A stretch of DNA of 64,000 nucleotides from Ureibacillus sinduriensis BLB-1 = JCM 15800 (GTDB taxonomy: Bacteria; Bacillota; Bacilli; Bacillales_A; Planococcaceae): positions 62,001 to 126,000 of the forward strand of contig NZ_JPVO01000050.1 in the NCBI RefSeq assembly GCF_000772955.1, in the 5' to 3' direction. This document shows, piece by piece, positions 1-8,892 of this stretch (position 1 is the stretch's first letter; each line of letters opens with the position of its first letter). The translations under genes and the position numbers were made by a program. Below the pieces are notes generated by a model that saw nothing but the letters and a program-made list of their open reading frames with translations, searched no databases and had not been told where the DNA came from.

Positions 1-2
1 TT

Positions 3-296
3 AACCGCCAGCTGCATTCCCCCAACTTGGAAATATTAACCCAGCATGGCTTGATAAAAGAACGTTTTGCTTCACTAGCCACAGACTCGATAAGGGCCGA
101 GCTGCTAACGCTTGTCGGGTACGATACACAACTGTTGGAATTTATTGATATTGAACATACTCCTAAAAACATTTTGATTCGTGCGTACTTCACCGGTAAA
201 AAACCGTCCCAACAACAACTGGAACGGTATCATGCGTTTACTCAATTTTTATCTGCCAAGCCCTTTTTGGAAAACGAATTAAAAGAATTTTTTTAA
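3..296 (+). CDS. C-terminal fragment of an unidentified protein, possibly a SAM-dependent methyltransferase
   Basis: The frame is open from the left edge of the window, so only the last 97 residues are present and the start lies outside. The fragment is soluble, mixed alpha/beta, and ends in a helix rich in Phe, Leu and Glu. A beta strand reading NILIRAYFTG followed by a helix resembles the tail of class I methyltransferases of the Methyltransf_32 type. That is an impression, because none of the SAM-binding motifs lie in the visible part. The gene has no clear terminator before the next promoter region. Confidence 0.4.
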   Translation, partial: NRQLHSPNLEILTQHGLIKERFASLATDSIRAELLTLVGYDTQLLEFIDIEHTPKNILIRAYFTGKKPSQQQLERYHAFTQFLSAKPFLENELKEFF

Positions 297-533
297 AGTG
301 GAGTCACATAAAATGAAATGAACAGGCAAGTATATAAAGTAACCTTTCATGTTGGACGTCACTTTCATTTTCCATATCATACAAAAACTGTAACCGATAT
401 ACCTTCTTATATTACAGTAATGTAAATTTTGTTTATTTCAAGTTAAATTATGTATAGATTTTATAAATATTTTGATATGATGATTTAGGTTTTAATTTAC
501 TATTAAATTCACACTTTACCAGGGGGCAATTCC

Positions 534-1154
534 ATGTTTAGTTCAAGAAAACCAGATCCTTTTTTCTTATCTTTACACAAGATAGCAGAAAATATGAGAG
601 AAGCTATACATTACGCAAGAGATTTCAGAATTGAAACTGTTGCTGATTTAAAAGAAATAAGCGTAAAAATGAAAAAGTACGAAACAGATGGAGATCATTT
701 AATCCATGAATTGATCGTAATGTTGAATAAATCCTTCATGACTCCAATCGAACGTGAAGATATCTTGGCTTTAGCTAACAAGATGGACGATGTGTTGGAC
801 GGTGCAGAACACTGTATCGCGCATTTCGAAATGTTCTCGTTTATCGAGGTTGATGAATCAATGAGAAAATTCTTCGATTATATTTCGAGTAGTGCGGATG
901 AAATTGTTGCGGCAACTGATCTTTTAAATAAGAAAGACCTAATTGCTATGCGTAAACACATTATTCTAATTAAAGACTATGAACGTGAATGCGATGAAAT
1001 TTCCCGTTCTTCAACAAAGCAGTTATTCCTTAATGAAAAAGATCCAATTCGTTTAATTAAAATGCGTGATATCTATGACCAATTAGAAGAGATTGCAGAT
1101 TCATGCCAAGATGTGGCCAATACATTAGAAACAATCATTATGCGTAACGCGTAA
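534..1154 (+). CDS. DUF47 family PhoU-like phosphate transport accessory protein
   Basis: This 206-residue all-helical protein belongs to the DUF47 (PhoU-related) family, as shown by its length, its helical heptads and the conserved metal-ligand-like acidic stretches (YETDGDHL near residue 50, ANKMDDVLDGAEH near 83, YERECDEISR near 150). Family members sit next to Pit phosphate carriers and are thought to modulate them. Here it lies 17 bases upstream of pit on the same strand, as in Bacillus ykaA-pit. The start is supported by a GGGGG ribosome binding site nine bases upstream. It is cytoplasmic with no membrane segment. Confidence 0.9.
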   Translation: MFSSRKPDPFFLSLHKIAENMREAIHYARDFRIETVADLKEISVKMKKYETDGDHLIHELIVMLNKSFMTPIEREDILALANKMDDVLDGAEHCIAHFEMFSFIEVDESMRKFFDYISSSADEIVAATDLLNKKDLIAMRKHIILIKDYERECDEISRSSTKQLFLNEKDPIRLIKMRDIYDQLEEIADSCQDVANTLETIIMRNA

Positions 1155-1171
1155 GAGTCAGGAGTTTTAAA

Positions 1172-2188
1172 ATGGATATTATCTTATTACTGACAATATT
1201 AGTCGTAATTTTTGCTTTAGCATTCGACTTTATTAACGGTTTCCATGATACGGCAAACGCAATTGCTACTTCTGTTTCTACCCGTGCATTGCCGCCGCGC
1301 GTTGCTGTATTGTTAGCAGCTGTAATGAACTTTATTGGAGCAATTACATTTGTTGGTGTTGCCAAGGCAATTGCCAAGGATATCGTTGACCCTTTTTCAC
1401 TAAATGCGACTGCAGATGATACAACTGGAACAATCGTTATTTTAGCAGCATTACTTTCCGCGATAACTTGGAACTTGCTTACATGGTACTTCGGTATTCC
1501 ATCGAGTTCTTCTCATACATTAATCGGCTCTATTGCCGGTGCTGCAATAGCTGCAGCCGGTTTTAACATTTTAAACTATAGTGGCTTCAGCAGTATCTTG
1601 ATTGGGTTAATCGCTTCACCATTCCTTGCACTGGCCATTGGTTTTATTTTCATGTCTTTATTTAAAGTACTATTTAAAAACTTGAACCTTTATCGAACGA
1701 ACAAAGGATTCCGGATTGTACAAATTATCACTGCAGCAATTCAATCCTTTACTCATGGTACAAATGATGCCCAAAAAGCAATGGGTATTATAACAATGGC
1801 ATTGATTGCTGCCGGTTTACAAACAGATGATGAGGTACAGGAATGGGTACGTATTGCCTGTGCGATTGCCATGGGGCTTGGAACGTCAATTGGTGGTTAT
1901 AAGATCATCAAAACTGTTGGCGGCAAAATTATGAAAATCCGTCCAGTTAACGGTGTTGCTGCCGATTTGGCATCGGCTTCGATCATTTTCGGGGCGACTG
2001 TCATTCATTTACCTGTTTCAACAACACATGTAATTTCCTCAGCCATTATGGGTGTGGGTTCTGCACAACGTGTTAAAGGCGTTAAATGGGGCGTCGCTCG
2101 TAAAATTGTCCTTACTTGGCTGATTACGATGCCAATATCAGCTTTGATGGCAGCTATCATCTTCCTCGTTTTAAATGTTATTTTCTAA
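1172..2188 (+). CDS. pit: Low-affinity inorganic phosphate transporter, Pit family
   Basis: This 338-residue integral membrane protein carries the duplicated PHO4 signature: FDFINGFHDTANA near residue 18 and FTHGTNDAQKAMG near residue 190, each in one inverted half. About ten membrane segments are visible. Pit proteins import metal-phosphate complexes driven by the proton gradient. The gene follows the DUF47 gene after 17 bases with an AGGAG site and ends just before a strong bidirectional terminator, so the pair forms a two-gene operon. Length is that of the short Firmicutes Pit form. Confidence 0.95.
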   Translation: MDIILLLTILVVIFALAFDFINGFHDTANAIATSVSTRALPPRVAVLLAAVMNFIGAITFVGVAKAIAKDIVDPFSLNATADDTTGTIVILAALLSAITWNLLTWYFGIPSSSSHTLIGSIAGAAIAAAGFNILNYSGFSSILIGLIASPFLALAIGFIFMSLFKVLFKNLNLYRTNKGFRIVQIITAAIQSFTHGTNDAQKAMGIITMALIAAGLQTDDEVQEWVRIACAIAMGLGTSIGGYKIIKTVGGKIMKIRPVNGVAADLASASIIFGATVIHLPVSTTHVISSAIMGVGSAQRVKGVKWGVARKIVLTWLITMPISALMAAIIFLVLNVIF

Positions 2189-2195
2189 AACTAAT

Positions 2196-2230
2196 AAAAA
2201 ACCAAACGAACTTGTTTCGTTTGGTTTTTA
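2196..2230. terminator. Bidirectional Rho-independent terminator
   Basis: A perfect 14-bp stem (2197-2210 with 2216-2229, core ACCAAACGAA) with a five-base loop and A and T tracts on both sides. It ends the pit operon on the plus strand and the small membrane protein operon on the minus strand. Confidence 0.9.
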
Positions 2231-2234
2231 TTAA

Positions 2235-2408
2235 TTACAGCAGATTTTTTTCGTCCATTGCAGGGATGACAATTGAGCTTTCTGTCTCCCCTTTATTTGT
2301 TTTAGGTTCATATGTTGCAAAAAATATTTGCATTATGGTTACGATCAATATGCAAACCAAGATAATAAATCCCACAAAGTATATGGCTACTTTTTTTCCA
2401 TTCATCAT
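2235..2408 (-). CDS. Small single-pass membrane protein, 57 residues
   Basis: I do not recognise this gene. It begins ATG ATG AAT GGA and is preceded by AAGGGGTAAGCT, a good ribosome binding site. After a short basic N-terminus (MMNGKK) comes one hydrophobic segment of about 22 residues (roughly 7-29), then a polar acidic tail ending EKNLL. It is therefore probably a type II or N-in membrane peptide with its tail outside or at the membrane face. It starts 12 bases after the stop of the 2420-2878 gene and ends at a terminator, so the two are co-transcribed. An open frame on the opposite strand here is a shadow of this gene. Confidence 0.7.
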   Translation of the reverse strand: MMNGKKVAIYFVGFIILVCILIVTIMQIFFATYEPKTNKGETESSIVIPAMDEKNLL

Positions 2409-2419
2409 AGCTTACCCCT

Positions 2420-2878
2420 TTATTTCTTCAATTTGAATCCTTCTTCAAGCAAGTACTCCACAGCCGATTCACGTGTCCCGAAAGTTTCTTCCAAATTGTC
2501 TTGATAATAAATATTCCAGTCTCGTCTATGATGTCGCAACTCCAATATCACACCATCCCGTGAAACCCATTTTTCGACTACCGGTATTTCCAGGTCCTCG
2601 GATAAAAAATCAATGGCATCCCGAATAATCTCGCGTAACTCCTGTTCGTCAAAGTCGCGTATATTGACCAACCCTTTATCGTTTGCCAGTTTGTCGTATT
2701 TCAGTAAATCTCCTGTATAAACAAATCCATTTCCATTTGGGTGTAATTTTTCAACCACAATTGTTTTTTCATATAAACTATCTTCATAATGATAATTTAC
2801 TCGCTTCATGGAAATTTCTTTTTTCGTGAGTTCTGGAAACGACTCGATAATATTTTGTTTTTGCTCAAATGATAACAT
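2420..2878 (-). CDS. Conserved hypothetical protein, 152 residues
   Basis: I do not recognise a named family. The protein is soluble, acidic and mixed alpha/beta. It has a beta-rich N-terminal half (ETVVVEKLHPNGNGFVYTG-like strand-turn-strand region near residues 38-57) and a helical middle (ELREIIRDAIDFLSEDLEI near 100), ending in a short helix before KLKK. A GGAG site lies eight bases upstream of the ATG. It is the first gene of an operon with the 57-residue membrane protein, which may be its partner, but nothing in the sequence gives a function. Confidence 0.75.
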   Translation of the reverse strand: MLSFEQKQNIIESFPELTKKEISMKRVNYHYEDSLYEKTIVVEKLHPNGNGFVYTGDLLKYDKLANDKGLVNIRDFDEQELREIIRDAIDFLSEDLEIPVVEKWVSRDGVILELRHHRRDWNIYYQDNLEETFGTRESAVEYLLEEGFKLKK

Positions 2879-2947
2879 GTATATGTTGAACTCCTTTACC
2901 TGTCTATTGTCATACGTTTTAACTTCTCTACACTAATTAAATTGAAA

Positions 2948-2975
2948 CACAGTATACCGCGTATGGCATACTGTG
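2948..2975 (-). terminator. Probable terminator of the AI-2E family gene
   Basis: An 8-bp stem CACAGTAT / ATACTGTG lies 16 bases past the stop of the 2991-4070 gene, followed on the minus strand by TTTCAATTT. The U tract is imperfect, so it may be leaky. Confidence 0.55.
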
Positions 2976-2990
2976 CCTTGTTTCCGACTT

Positions 2991-4070
2991 TTAAACTGTC
3001 TTTGTTGCCGCTTCTTTTATCTTTTTCCGTTCTTCGTAAATATTTTTTACGACCGCCTTAATGACCGCATAAGTCGGAATAGCGATAATGATAAATAAGA
3101 AGCCTCCGATATTTCCTGCTGCCAATACGATTGTGATGACGGTTAATGGATGCACATCCAGCGATTTCCCCATAATATTCGGAGTGATCAGGTTACTTTC
3201 CAACTGTTGTGCAACCAAAGTAATAACGGCCACCCACACTACGAGGATGGGGTCTTGAATAACAGCGATTACAAGAGCGGGAGCCAATGAAATCCATGGA
3301 CCGATAAATGGAATCATATTCATGAAGAATGCGAAAAGTGCAAGTAGCAATGCATACTCCAATCCAATGATCAGGTACCCGATATACATCATCGAGGCAA
3401 GAATAAGACTGATCAGCACTTGTCCTTGAACATAGCTTCTTAAAACATTATCAATATCCGCTAAGGTCTCTTTTACCCAGGTGCGTCTTTCACCCGCAAA
3501 AAGATTATAGATGTTGGGTGCGAATTTCTCATGATCCTTCAGCATGTAAATAAAGAAAAAAGGCACCAAGATTAAAGTGAAGGCTGCAGTTACTGTTCCA
3601 CTGACAAAGCTTACAATGTATTTACTTCCTGTCATCATGACCGTTTGAATAGAGCTTGAAACAGAATCCACAAAGGTTTCGATTTGTGGTGGTAGATTCT
3701 CCTTGTTATCTAGAACAATATCGGCAGCATCCATAATTTTATCTTCAATATTTGGAGCGTTTTCTACTAAGTTATTCACCTGATCGGAAATCGGGTTTCC
3801 AATCATCAGCAGTATTCCTGTAACGATACCTGCAAGCAGCAATACAATCGTTAGTATACTTGCCCATCTTGGTGCTCCCTTCTTTTCCATCAGCCTTTGC
3901 AATGGTTCGGATATATAATAAAGCACGCCACCTAATAATAAAGGAATAAAAATCGTCTTGATGATGATATAAAACGGACTGAAAATCCAATGAATTTCCA
4001 CTACATACTTTATAATTAATAATGCGATAATCATGCCAATTCCTACTTGGAACCAGACTTTTTTTGTCAC
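2991..4070 (-). CDS. AI-2E family transporter (UPF0118)
   Basis: This integral membrane protein of about 359 residues has the AI-2E family pattern: two pairs of N-terminal membrane segments, a central soluble helical domain (about residues 65-150, DQVNNLVENAPNIEDK onward), then four to five C-terminal segments with the conserved GLEYALLLALFAFFMNMIPFIGP-like and NIGGFLFI regions. Family members export autoinducer-2 or act as sodium/proton antiporters, and the substrate here is unknown. A TTG lies six bases upstream, but GAGGTG with a seven-base spacer favours the GTG start at 4070. It is monocistronic. Confidence 0.88.
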   Translation of the reverse strand: MTKKVWFQVGIGMIIALLIIKYVVEIHWIFSPFYIIIKTIFIPLLLGGVLYYISEPLQRLMEKKGAPRWASILTIVLLLAGIVTGILLMIGNPISDQVNNLVENAPNIEDKIMDAADIVLDNKENLPPQIETFVDSVSSSIQTVMMTGSKYIVSFVSGTVTAAFTLILVPFFFIYMLKDHEKFAPNIYNLFAGERRTWVKETLADIDNVLRSYVQGQVLISLILASMMYIGYLIIGLEYALLLALFAFFMNMIPFIGPWISLAPALVIAVIQDPILVVWVAVITLVAQQLESNLITPNIMGKSLDVHPLTVITIVLAAGNIGGFLFIIIAIPTYAVIKAVVKNIYEERKKIKEAATKTV

Positions 4071-4232
4071 TGGCAATCACCTCTTTCCATATTGTTTCAA
4101 TGATAATGATTTCCTATTCAACCACAATACACTAAATTTCATTTTACCTTAGTAATGTAGTTTGCAAACCTTCATCAATTTTCCTTTTAAATAGAATTTA
4201 TACCAATTATTATTATATCTTATCAAATCAAA

Positions 4233-4263
4233 AAACTCTCGGAAAATTATATTCCGAGAGTTT
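4233..4263 (-). terminator. Terminator of the oligoendopeptidase gene
   Basis: An 11-bp perfect stem (AAACTCTCGGA / TCCGAGAGTTT) sits directly after the stop codon. On the minus strand it is followed by a T-rich tract. Confidence 0.85.
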
Positions 4264-4269
4264 CTTTGC

Positions 4270-5967
4270 TTACAAACTTGCGTCATCAACAGAGTTTAGA
4301 TACTCTTCAATTGCATCGATGACAGATTCTACGCAGCCGTCATCAAATGGCGAGATTAACCCCGCTTCTTTCACTAGTTTTGTAAATGACATAGAGCCAC
4401 CCAAACCGCAAAGGTGAATATAATCTTTCCATGCGGAGTCAAAATCTTCTCTTGAGCGTTTCCAGAATTGGAATGCGCACACTTGCGCAAGAGTGTAATC
4501 AATATAATAGAATGGGCTTGCATAGATATGTGCCTGACGTTGCCAGAAGCCACCTAGCTCCAAGTATTCGTAGCCATCGTAATCACGATGTGGAAGATAT
4601 TTATTTTCGATTTCCTTCCATGCCTGCTTGCGCTGAGCTGGAGTCATCGCAGGATTTTCATAAACGACATGCTGGAACTCATCAACCGCTACCCCGTATG
4701 GCAAGAACAATAATCCACTAGCCAAATGCGAGAATTTATATTTCTCAGTTTCCTCTTTAAAGAATAGTTCCATCCATGGCCATGTGAAAAATTCCATGCT
4801 CATGGAGTGAATTTCAGCTGATTCATAAGTTGGCCACAGATACTCGGGAATACCGATATTCCGGCTGGAGTATACTTGGAAGGCATGGCCTGCTTCATGT
4901 GTCAGAACATCGATATCTCCGGAAGTGCCGTTAAAGTTCGAGAAGATAAATGGTGAATCATAATTATCAATAAATGTACAATAACCACCACTTTCTTTTC
5001 CCTTCTTCGCCTCAAGGTCCATTAATTCACGGTCAATCATGAAGTTAAAGAACTCCCCTGTTTCAGTTGAAAGTTCTTCATACATTTTTTTGCCGTTAGA
5101 TACGATCCATTCCGGGCTTCCTTGCGGCTTTGCATTTCCTGTCAAGAAGTTTAACCCCTCGTCATAATACTTAAAGTCATTAATGCCAATCCGTTTCGCT
5201 TGGCGTTCATATAACTTCGTAGCAAGAGGTACAATTAACTTTTGTACTTGATCCCTAAAATTTGCAACCATTTCCGCATCGTAATCAATACGATTCATAT
5301 TGACGTATCCAAGCTCAACATAATTTTTGTAGCCTAGCGTTGTGGCGATTTTATGGCGTAGTTGTACTAATTGATCGAAAATATAATCAAATTTTTCACC
5401 GTTATCATTAAAGAAGTTAAAACGGGCTTCCATTGCTTGTTTGCGAACATTTCGATCGGTAGATTCGCCATATGGAGTCAGTTGGGCAAGCGTTAATGTT
5501 TTCCCGTCAAACTCAATCTGTGCCGAAGCTACTAGTTTGTTGTATTCAGAAACTAGCTTATTTTCCTGTTGCATTAATTCTATAATTTCCGGTGAAAATG
5601 CTTTAATTTGATTTTCTGCCAAAGCAAAAAGCTGTGTTCCCCATTTTTCCTCTAGTTGTTTTCTATATGGTGTTTTGACAAGCTCCGTGTAGTACTCAAA
5701 AAGAAGTTCTTCAAACTGCGGTTCTATTTCATCAAGCACATCCCGCTCTTTTTGGTAAAATTCATCATTCGTGTCAATCGACGCTCGAACATAGACAAGA
5801 TTGGCCTGCGTTGAAAAGTCATTGCGATAGGCATTTATCTTCTCGATTACCTCACTTTGTGTTTCTACGGAATCAGCATTTTTAAATTGTCCTATTAATT
5901 CCCTAACTTTCCCCTTTGTATCATCCAAATCCGGTCTTTTATATTCATAATCTTTAAAAGTTACCAT
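4270..5967 (-). CDS. M3 family oligoendopeptidase (PepF-like zinc metallopeptidase)
   Basis: The 565-residue protein carries the thermolysin-like zinc motif HEAGH at residues 357-361, with the third ligand expected in the YESAEIHSMSMEF helix downstream. It is cytoplasmic and cleaves oligopeptides, so it fits downstream of peptide uptake. Length and the N-terminal helical lid match the pz-peptidase/PepF_2 subgroup of M3. The frame extends 23 codons further upstream, but the ATG at 5967 (MVTFKDYEY) has a GAGAGGTG site nine bases away and matches family starts. Monocistronic with its own terminator. Confidence 0.92.
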   Translation of the reverse strand: MVTFKDYEYKRPDLDDTKGKVRELIGQFKNADSVETQSEVIEKINAYRNDFSTQANLVYVRASIDTNDEFYQKERDVLDEIEPQFEELLFEYYTELVKTPYRKQLEEKWGTQLFALAENQIKAFSPEIIELMQQENKLVSEYNKLVASAQIEFDGKTLTLAQLTPYGESTDRNVRKQAMEARFNFFNDNGEKFDYIFDQLVQLRHKIATTLGYKNYVELGYVNMNRIDYDAEMVANFRDQVQKLIVPLATKLYERQAKRIGINDFKYYDEGLNFLTGNAKPQGSPEWIVSNGKKMYEELSTETGEFFNFMIDRELMDLEAKKGKESGGYCTFIDNYDSPFIFSNFNGTSGDIDVLTHEAGHAFQVYSSRNIGIPEYLWPTYESAEIHSMSMEFFTWPWMELFFKEETEKYKFSHLASGLLFLPYGVAVDEFQHVVYENPAMTPAQRKQAWKEIENKYLPHRDYDGYEYLELGGFWQRQAHIYASPFYYIDYTLAQVCAFQFWKRSREDFDSAWKDYIHLCGLGGSMSFTKLVKEAGLISPFDDGCVESVIDAIEEYLNSVDDASL

Positions 5968-6074
5968 GCTCTTACACACCTCTCTAATATTTAGCAGTTC
6001 GAAGTTTACTATACTATTATTAACTATTTCTACCAAAAGAGCAACTATTCTGATAATTGTTTGAACAAATCAAA

Positions 6075-6107
6075 AAGCCCAGTAAACATGTAATCTTTAC
6101 TGGGCTT
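6075..6107 (-). terminator. Terminator of the yebC gene
   Basis: A perfect 12-bp stem AAGCCCAGTAAA / TTTACTGGGCTT lies 28 bases past the stop of the YebC gene, with TTTTTG following on the minus strand. Confidence 0.9.
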
Positions 6108-6134
6108 AGCGCATTTAATATTCTAGGATGATAT

Positions 6135-6854
6135 TTACTCGCCTAAATCTGCATTGTGGTAGACACGTTGAACATCATCAAGGTCTTCAAGTGCATCAAT
6201 CATTTTTTCAAACTTCGCTGCATCTTCCCCAGTGAGTGAAACTTCTGTTTGAGGAAGCATTGTTAATTCAGCCACTGTAAACTCAGTAATCCCAGCTGTT
6301 TTAAAGGCCTCTTGAGCTGCATGGAATTGATCGGGCTCAGCGTAAACAATTACGTTATCTTCTTCTTCGAATACATCACGGGCATCAACATCGGCTTCCA
6401 ATAAGATTTCCAACACTTCATCGGCAGTTTTTCCTTCAATACCGAACACGGCAGTCGAATCGAACATATACGTAACAGAACCTGATACGCCCATGTTGCC
6501 GCCATTTTTGCCGAATGCCGCACGAACGTCCGAAGCAGTGCGATTTACATTGTTAGTCAATGCATCGACAATAACCATCGTTCCTCCGACACCGAATCCT
6601 TCATAGCGCAATTCGTCAAAATCTTCCCCGCCTGCACCTTTTGCTTTGTCGATTGCCTTATCGATAATATGCTTTGGAACATTGTAAGTTTTGGCACGTT
6701 CCAGAACAAATTTTAGCGCTGTATTGGATTCTGGATCTGGCTCTCCTTTTTTTGCAGCTACGTAAATTTCAGTACCAAATTTAGCATAAATACGGCTAGT
6801 ATTTTTATCTTTTTCGGCTTTCTTATCCTTAATGTTATTCCATTTACGACCCAT
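6135..6854 (-). CDS. YebC/PmpR (TACO1) family DNA- or translation-associated regulator
   Basis: The protein has 239 residues and begins [13 protein letters not shown], the hallmark of the YebC_II type found in Firmicutes. The three-domain TACO1 fold is visible as an N-terminal helical domain with [17 protein letters not shown] near residue 85 and C-terminal acidic domains. YebC proteins were described as transcriptional regulators. More recent work ties YebC-type proteins to relief of ribosome stalling at proline-rich sequences. A GAGAGTG site precedes the ATG. It is monocistronic. Confidence 0.95.
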   Translation of the reverse strand: MGRKWNNIKDKKAEKDKNTSRIYAKFGTEIYVAAKKGEPDPESNTALKFVLERAKTYNVPKHIIDKAIDKAKGAGGEDFDELRYEGFGVGGTMVIVDALTNNVNRTASDVRAAFGKNGGNMGVSGSVTYMFDSTAVFGIEGKTADEVLEILLEADVDARDVFEEEDNVIVYAEPDQFHAAQEAFKTAGITEFTVAELTMLPQTEVSLTGEDAAKFEKMIDALEDLDDVQRVYHNADLGE

Positions 6855-7087
6855 TCATTTCACTCTCTTTTCCGTTATGATACATATATTTAGAAAAACA
6901 CAACAGCCCCACTAAGGTGAGTTGACGTTTTATAATGCGGATAGCCGTGGATCTTGTAATTCCCTATCCGCGTAATTAAAGTATTTCAATCCCTAAAAGT
7001 AAATGAGACTGTAATATTATACACTATTCTTTTATTAAAGAAAAAGGTGGAAGCTGGTTAGTAGTGCAAATAACTTCCCGAAATGTT

Positions 7088-7942
7088 TTACAGCGCATGT
7101 GCGTTAAATGTATCCCCGCCTTCGATTGAGCCACTTTCAAAGCCTTTTTTGAACCATCTCACGCGTTGTTCACTTGTCCCATGCGTAAAACTTTCGGGAA
7201 CAATATAACCTTGCGCTTCCAATTGGAGGGTATCATCACCGATTGCATTTGCCGCAGTCAATGCTTCATCGATATCGCCTGCTTCCAAATAGCCTAAATC
7301 TTGTACATGACTTGCCCATACACCCGCATAATAATCCGCCTGTAATTCCAGTTTTACTGTTTGCGAATTGTACTCCGCCTGGCTCACTTTCCCATTTAGC
7401 GCATGAACTTTCTGGGAAGTGCCCAATAAGGTCTGTACATGATGTCCCACTTCATGCGCAACAACATATGCCATTGCAAAATCACCAGGTGCACCGAACT
7501 TGTTTTTCAGCTCTTGGTAGAAACTTAAATCGATATATAGTTTATGATCGGCCGGGCAGTAAAAAGGACCGACTGCATCACCCGCTACGCCACAACCCGA
7601 TTGTACACTGTCGGTGAAAAGCACAAGGGTTGGATTTTGGTAAGTTAAGCCTTGTTCTTTAAATAGCTGTTGCCAAACATCTTCTGTATCTGCAAGCACA
7701 ACCGAAACAAATTCCGCCAGTTCTTCTTCCTCGGCACTCGGCGTATATTCGGCGGTACCTCCATTTTGGATTTGCCCTTGATTGACTTGGCTCAATATAT
7801 CGCTTGGGTCACCTCCATTTAGCAGAGTGAAAATAATGGCAATAATAATTCCGATACCTCCGATGCCGCCTCCTATAACACCTTTACTCATTCCTCGGCG
7901 ATCTTCAACATTACTACTTTTCCTTCTTCCCTTTGTTTCCAT
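7088..7942 (-). CDS. Neutral zinc metallopeptidase, YpfJ family, membrane anchored
   Basis: The 284-residue protein matches the putative neutral zinc metallopeptidase family (PF04228). It has an N-terminal cytosolic basic stretch, one glycine-rich membrane segment (about residues 21-42), and an extracellular domain with HEVGHHVQ (His163, Glu164, His167 as zinc ligands and base). A Cys pair (SGCGVAGDAVGPFYCP, residues 117-129) is conserved in the family and may form a disulfide outside the cell. The C-terminal FTHGTSEQRVRWFKKGFE block is also a family signature. GGAGGAG precedes the ATG. The substrate is unknown. Confidence 0.92.
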   Translation of the reverse strand: METKGRRKSSNVEDRRGMSKGVIGGGIGGIGIIIAIIFTLLNGGDPSDILSQVNQGQIQNGGTAEYTPSAEEEELAEFVSVVLADTEDVWQQLFKEQGLTYQNPTLVLFTDSVQSGCGVAGDAVGPFYCPADHKLYIDLSFYQELKNKFGAPGDFAMAYVVAHEVGHHVQTLLGTSQKVHALNGKVSQAEYNSQTVKLELQADYYAGVWASHVQDLGYLEAGDIDEALTAANAIGDDTLQLEAQGYIVPESFTHGTSEQRVRWFKKGFESGSIEGGDTFNAHAL

Positions 7943-8193
7943 AGTTCTCCTCCAAAAATTGTGTCTGTTGTTTAGTATTACCCTGTTTTTAACAGAACAG
8001 TATGTTTGGTGAATAGAAGGATGTGACTAATAGGCCCCACCCGCATTCTACATCAGAGCAGCAATACAACGTATCCCGCTTGAAAAAGAACACTTATCGC
8101 GACCCACAGTTGCCTAAATAGGGTTAACTTACTGTAAAATTTGTTTTGTAGTACGATAGCGCTAAAAATCTTCATCATATTTTCCCAATAAAA

Positions 8194-8218
8194 AACACTC
8201 TCCTTCAAGGAAAGTGTT
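8194..8218 (-). terminator. Terminator of the acyltransferase gene
   Basis: A 12-bp stem AACACTCTCCTT / AAGGAAAGTGTT (one mismatch, three-base-pair-tight loop) sits at the stop of the plsC-like gene. On the minus strand it is followed by TTTTTTATTG. Confidence 0.85.
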
Positions 8219-8224
8219 CATTAC

Positions 8225-8821
8225 TTATTTTACTTTTCTATTTAGTTCTTCTGTAAGACGTTGCAATTCTTTTTCTAAATGCTGGGCTGCTTCATCGCGC
8301 GCTTCTTTGCCTGCGCCAACTGTAAAAGGTTCCCCAAAACTTAGATACCCTTTTTGTCGCTTCATAACTTCCCCTACGTTTCTTGGACCGATATAAGCGG
8401 CTGGAACAATTTGACCCTTTGAAAGTTGGGCAATCGTGATCGCTCCTTGCTTCAACTCCGTATTTTCCTGTGAACGTGTGCCGCTCGGGAAGATACCTAC
8501 AATCTTCCCTTCTTTAATAAGCTGTCTCGGAATTTTGATGACACTGGGCCCCGGATTTTCTCGGTCCACTGGAAAAGCATTTAAATTTGATACTAGTGGC
8601 CCAAGCACTTTCATATCGAACAGCTGTTTTTTCGCCATAAAGTGGATATGTCTCGGCAGTAAGGATACCCCCAAATTCAATATATCTACATATCCATTAT
8701 GTGTACAAGCAATAATATAGCCGCCTTCTTTGGGTAAATGTTCTTTTCCGAACACTTTCGCCTTAGAACCATTAAGCTTTAAATATACTCCAACTAATCT
8801 TGCAGCAAAATCATATAGCAC
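8225..8821 (-). CDS. plsC: 1-acyl-sn-glycerol-3-phosphate acyltransferase, PlsC family
   Basis: This 198-residue LPLAT-family enzyme transfers an acyl chain to lysophosphatidic acid at the membrane. Motif I is HNGYVD (HX4D, about residues 40-45), the arginine-containing motif II lies near AFPVDRENPG, and motif III is FPSGTRS (Ser in place of the usual Glu of FPEGTR). An N-terminal hydrophobic stretch docks it to the membrane. The start codon is GTG with AAAGGTAGGA about nine bases upstream. Whether it is the essential PlsC or a paralog cannot be told from this window. Confidence 0.88.
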   Translation of the reverse strand: MLYDFAARLVGVYLKLNGSKAKVFGKEHLPKEGGYIIACTHNGYVDILNLGVSLLPRHIHFMAKKQLFDMKVLGPLVSNLNAFPVDRENPGPSVIKIPRQLIKEGKIVGIFPSGTRSQENTELKQGAITIAQLSKGQIVPAAYIGPRNVGEVMKRQKGYLSFGEPFTVGAGKEARDEAAQHLEKELQRLTEELNRKVK

Positions 8822-8892
8822 TGTTACATTCCTACCTTTTATACTTTTTTTGCAAATCTGGCCATCTTTTGTACGATGGTTTTTCCAATTGA

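Noticed and set aside
6936-6972. Hairpin GCGGATAG / CTATCCGC between the metallopeptidase and yebC
   Set aside because: An 8-bp stem with a 19-base interior and no U tract; it could be a weak terminator but nothing supports a specific function.
7243-7617. Plus-strand frame of 124 codons opposite the metallopeptidase
   Set aside because: The opposite strand carries a clear zinc metallopeptidase; the composition (His, Pro, Leu rich) is typical of a shadow.
8021-8119. 32-codon plus-strand frame starting at GTG 8021 (ending YRDPQLPK)
   Set aside because: Spacing to the ribosome binding site is too short and there is no terminator or family resemblance.
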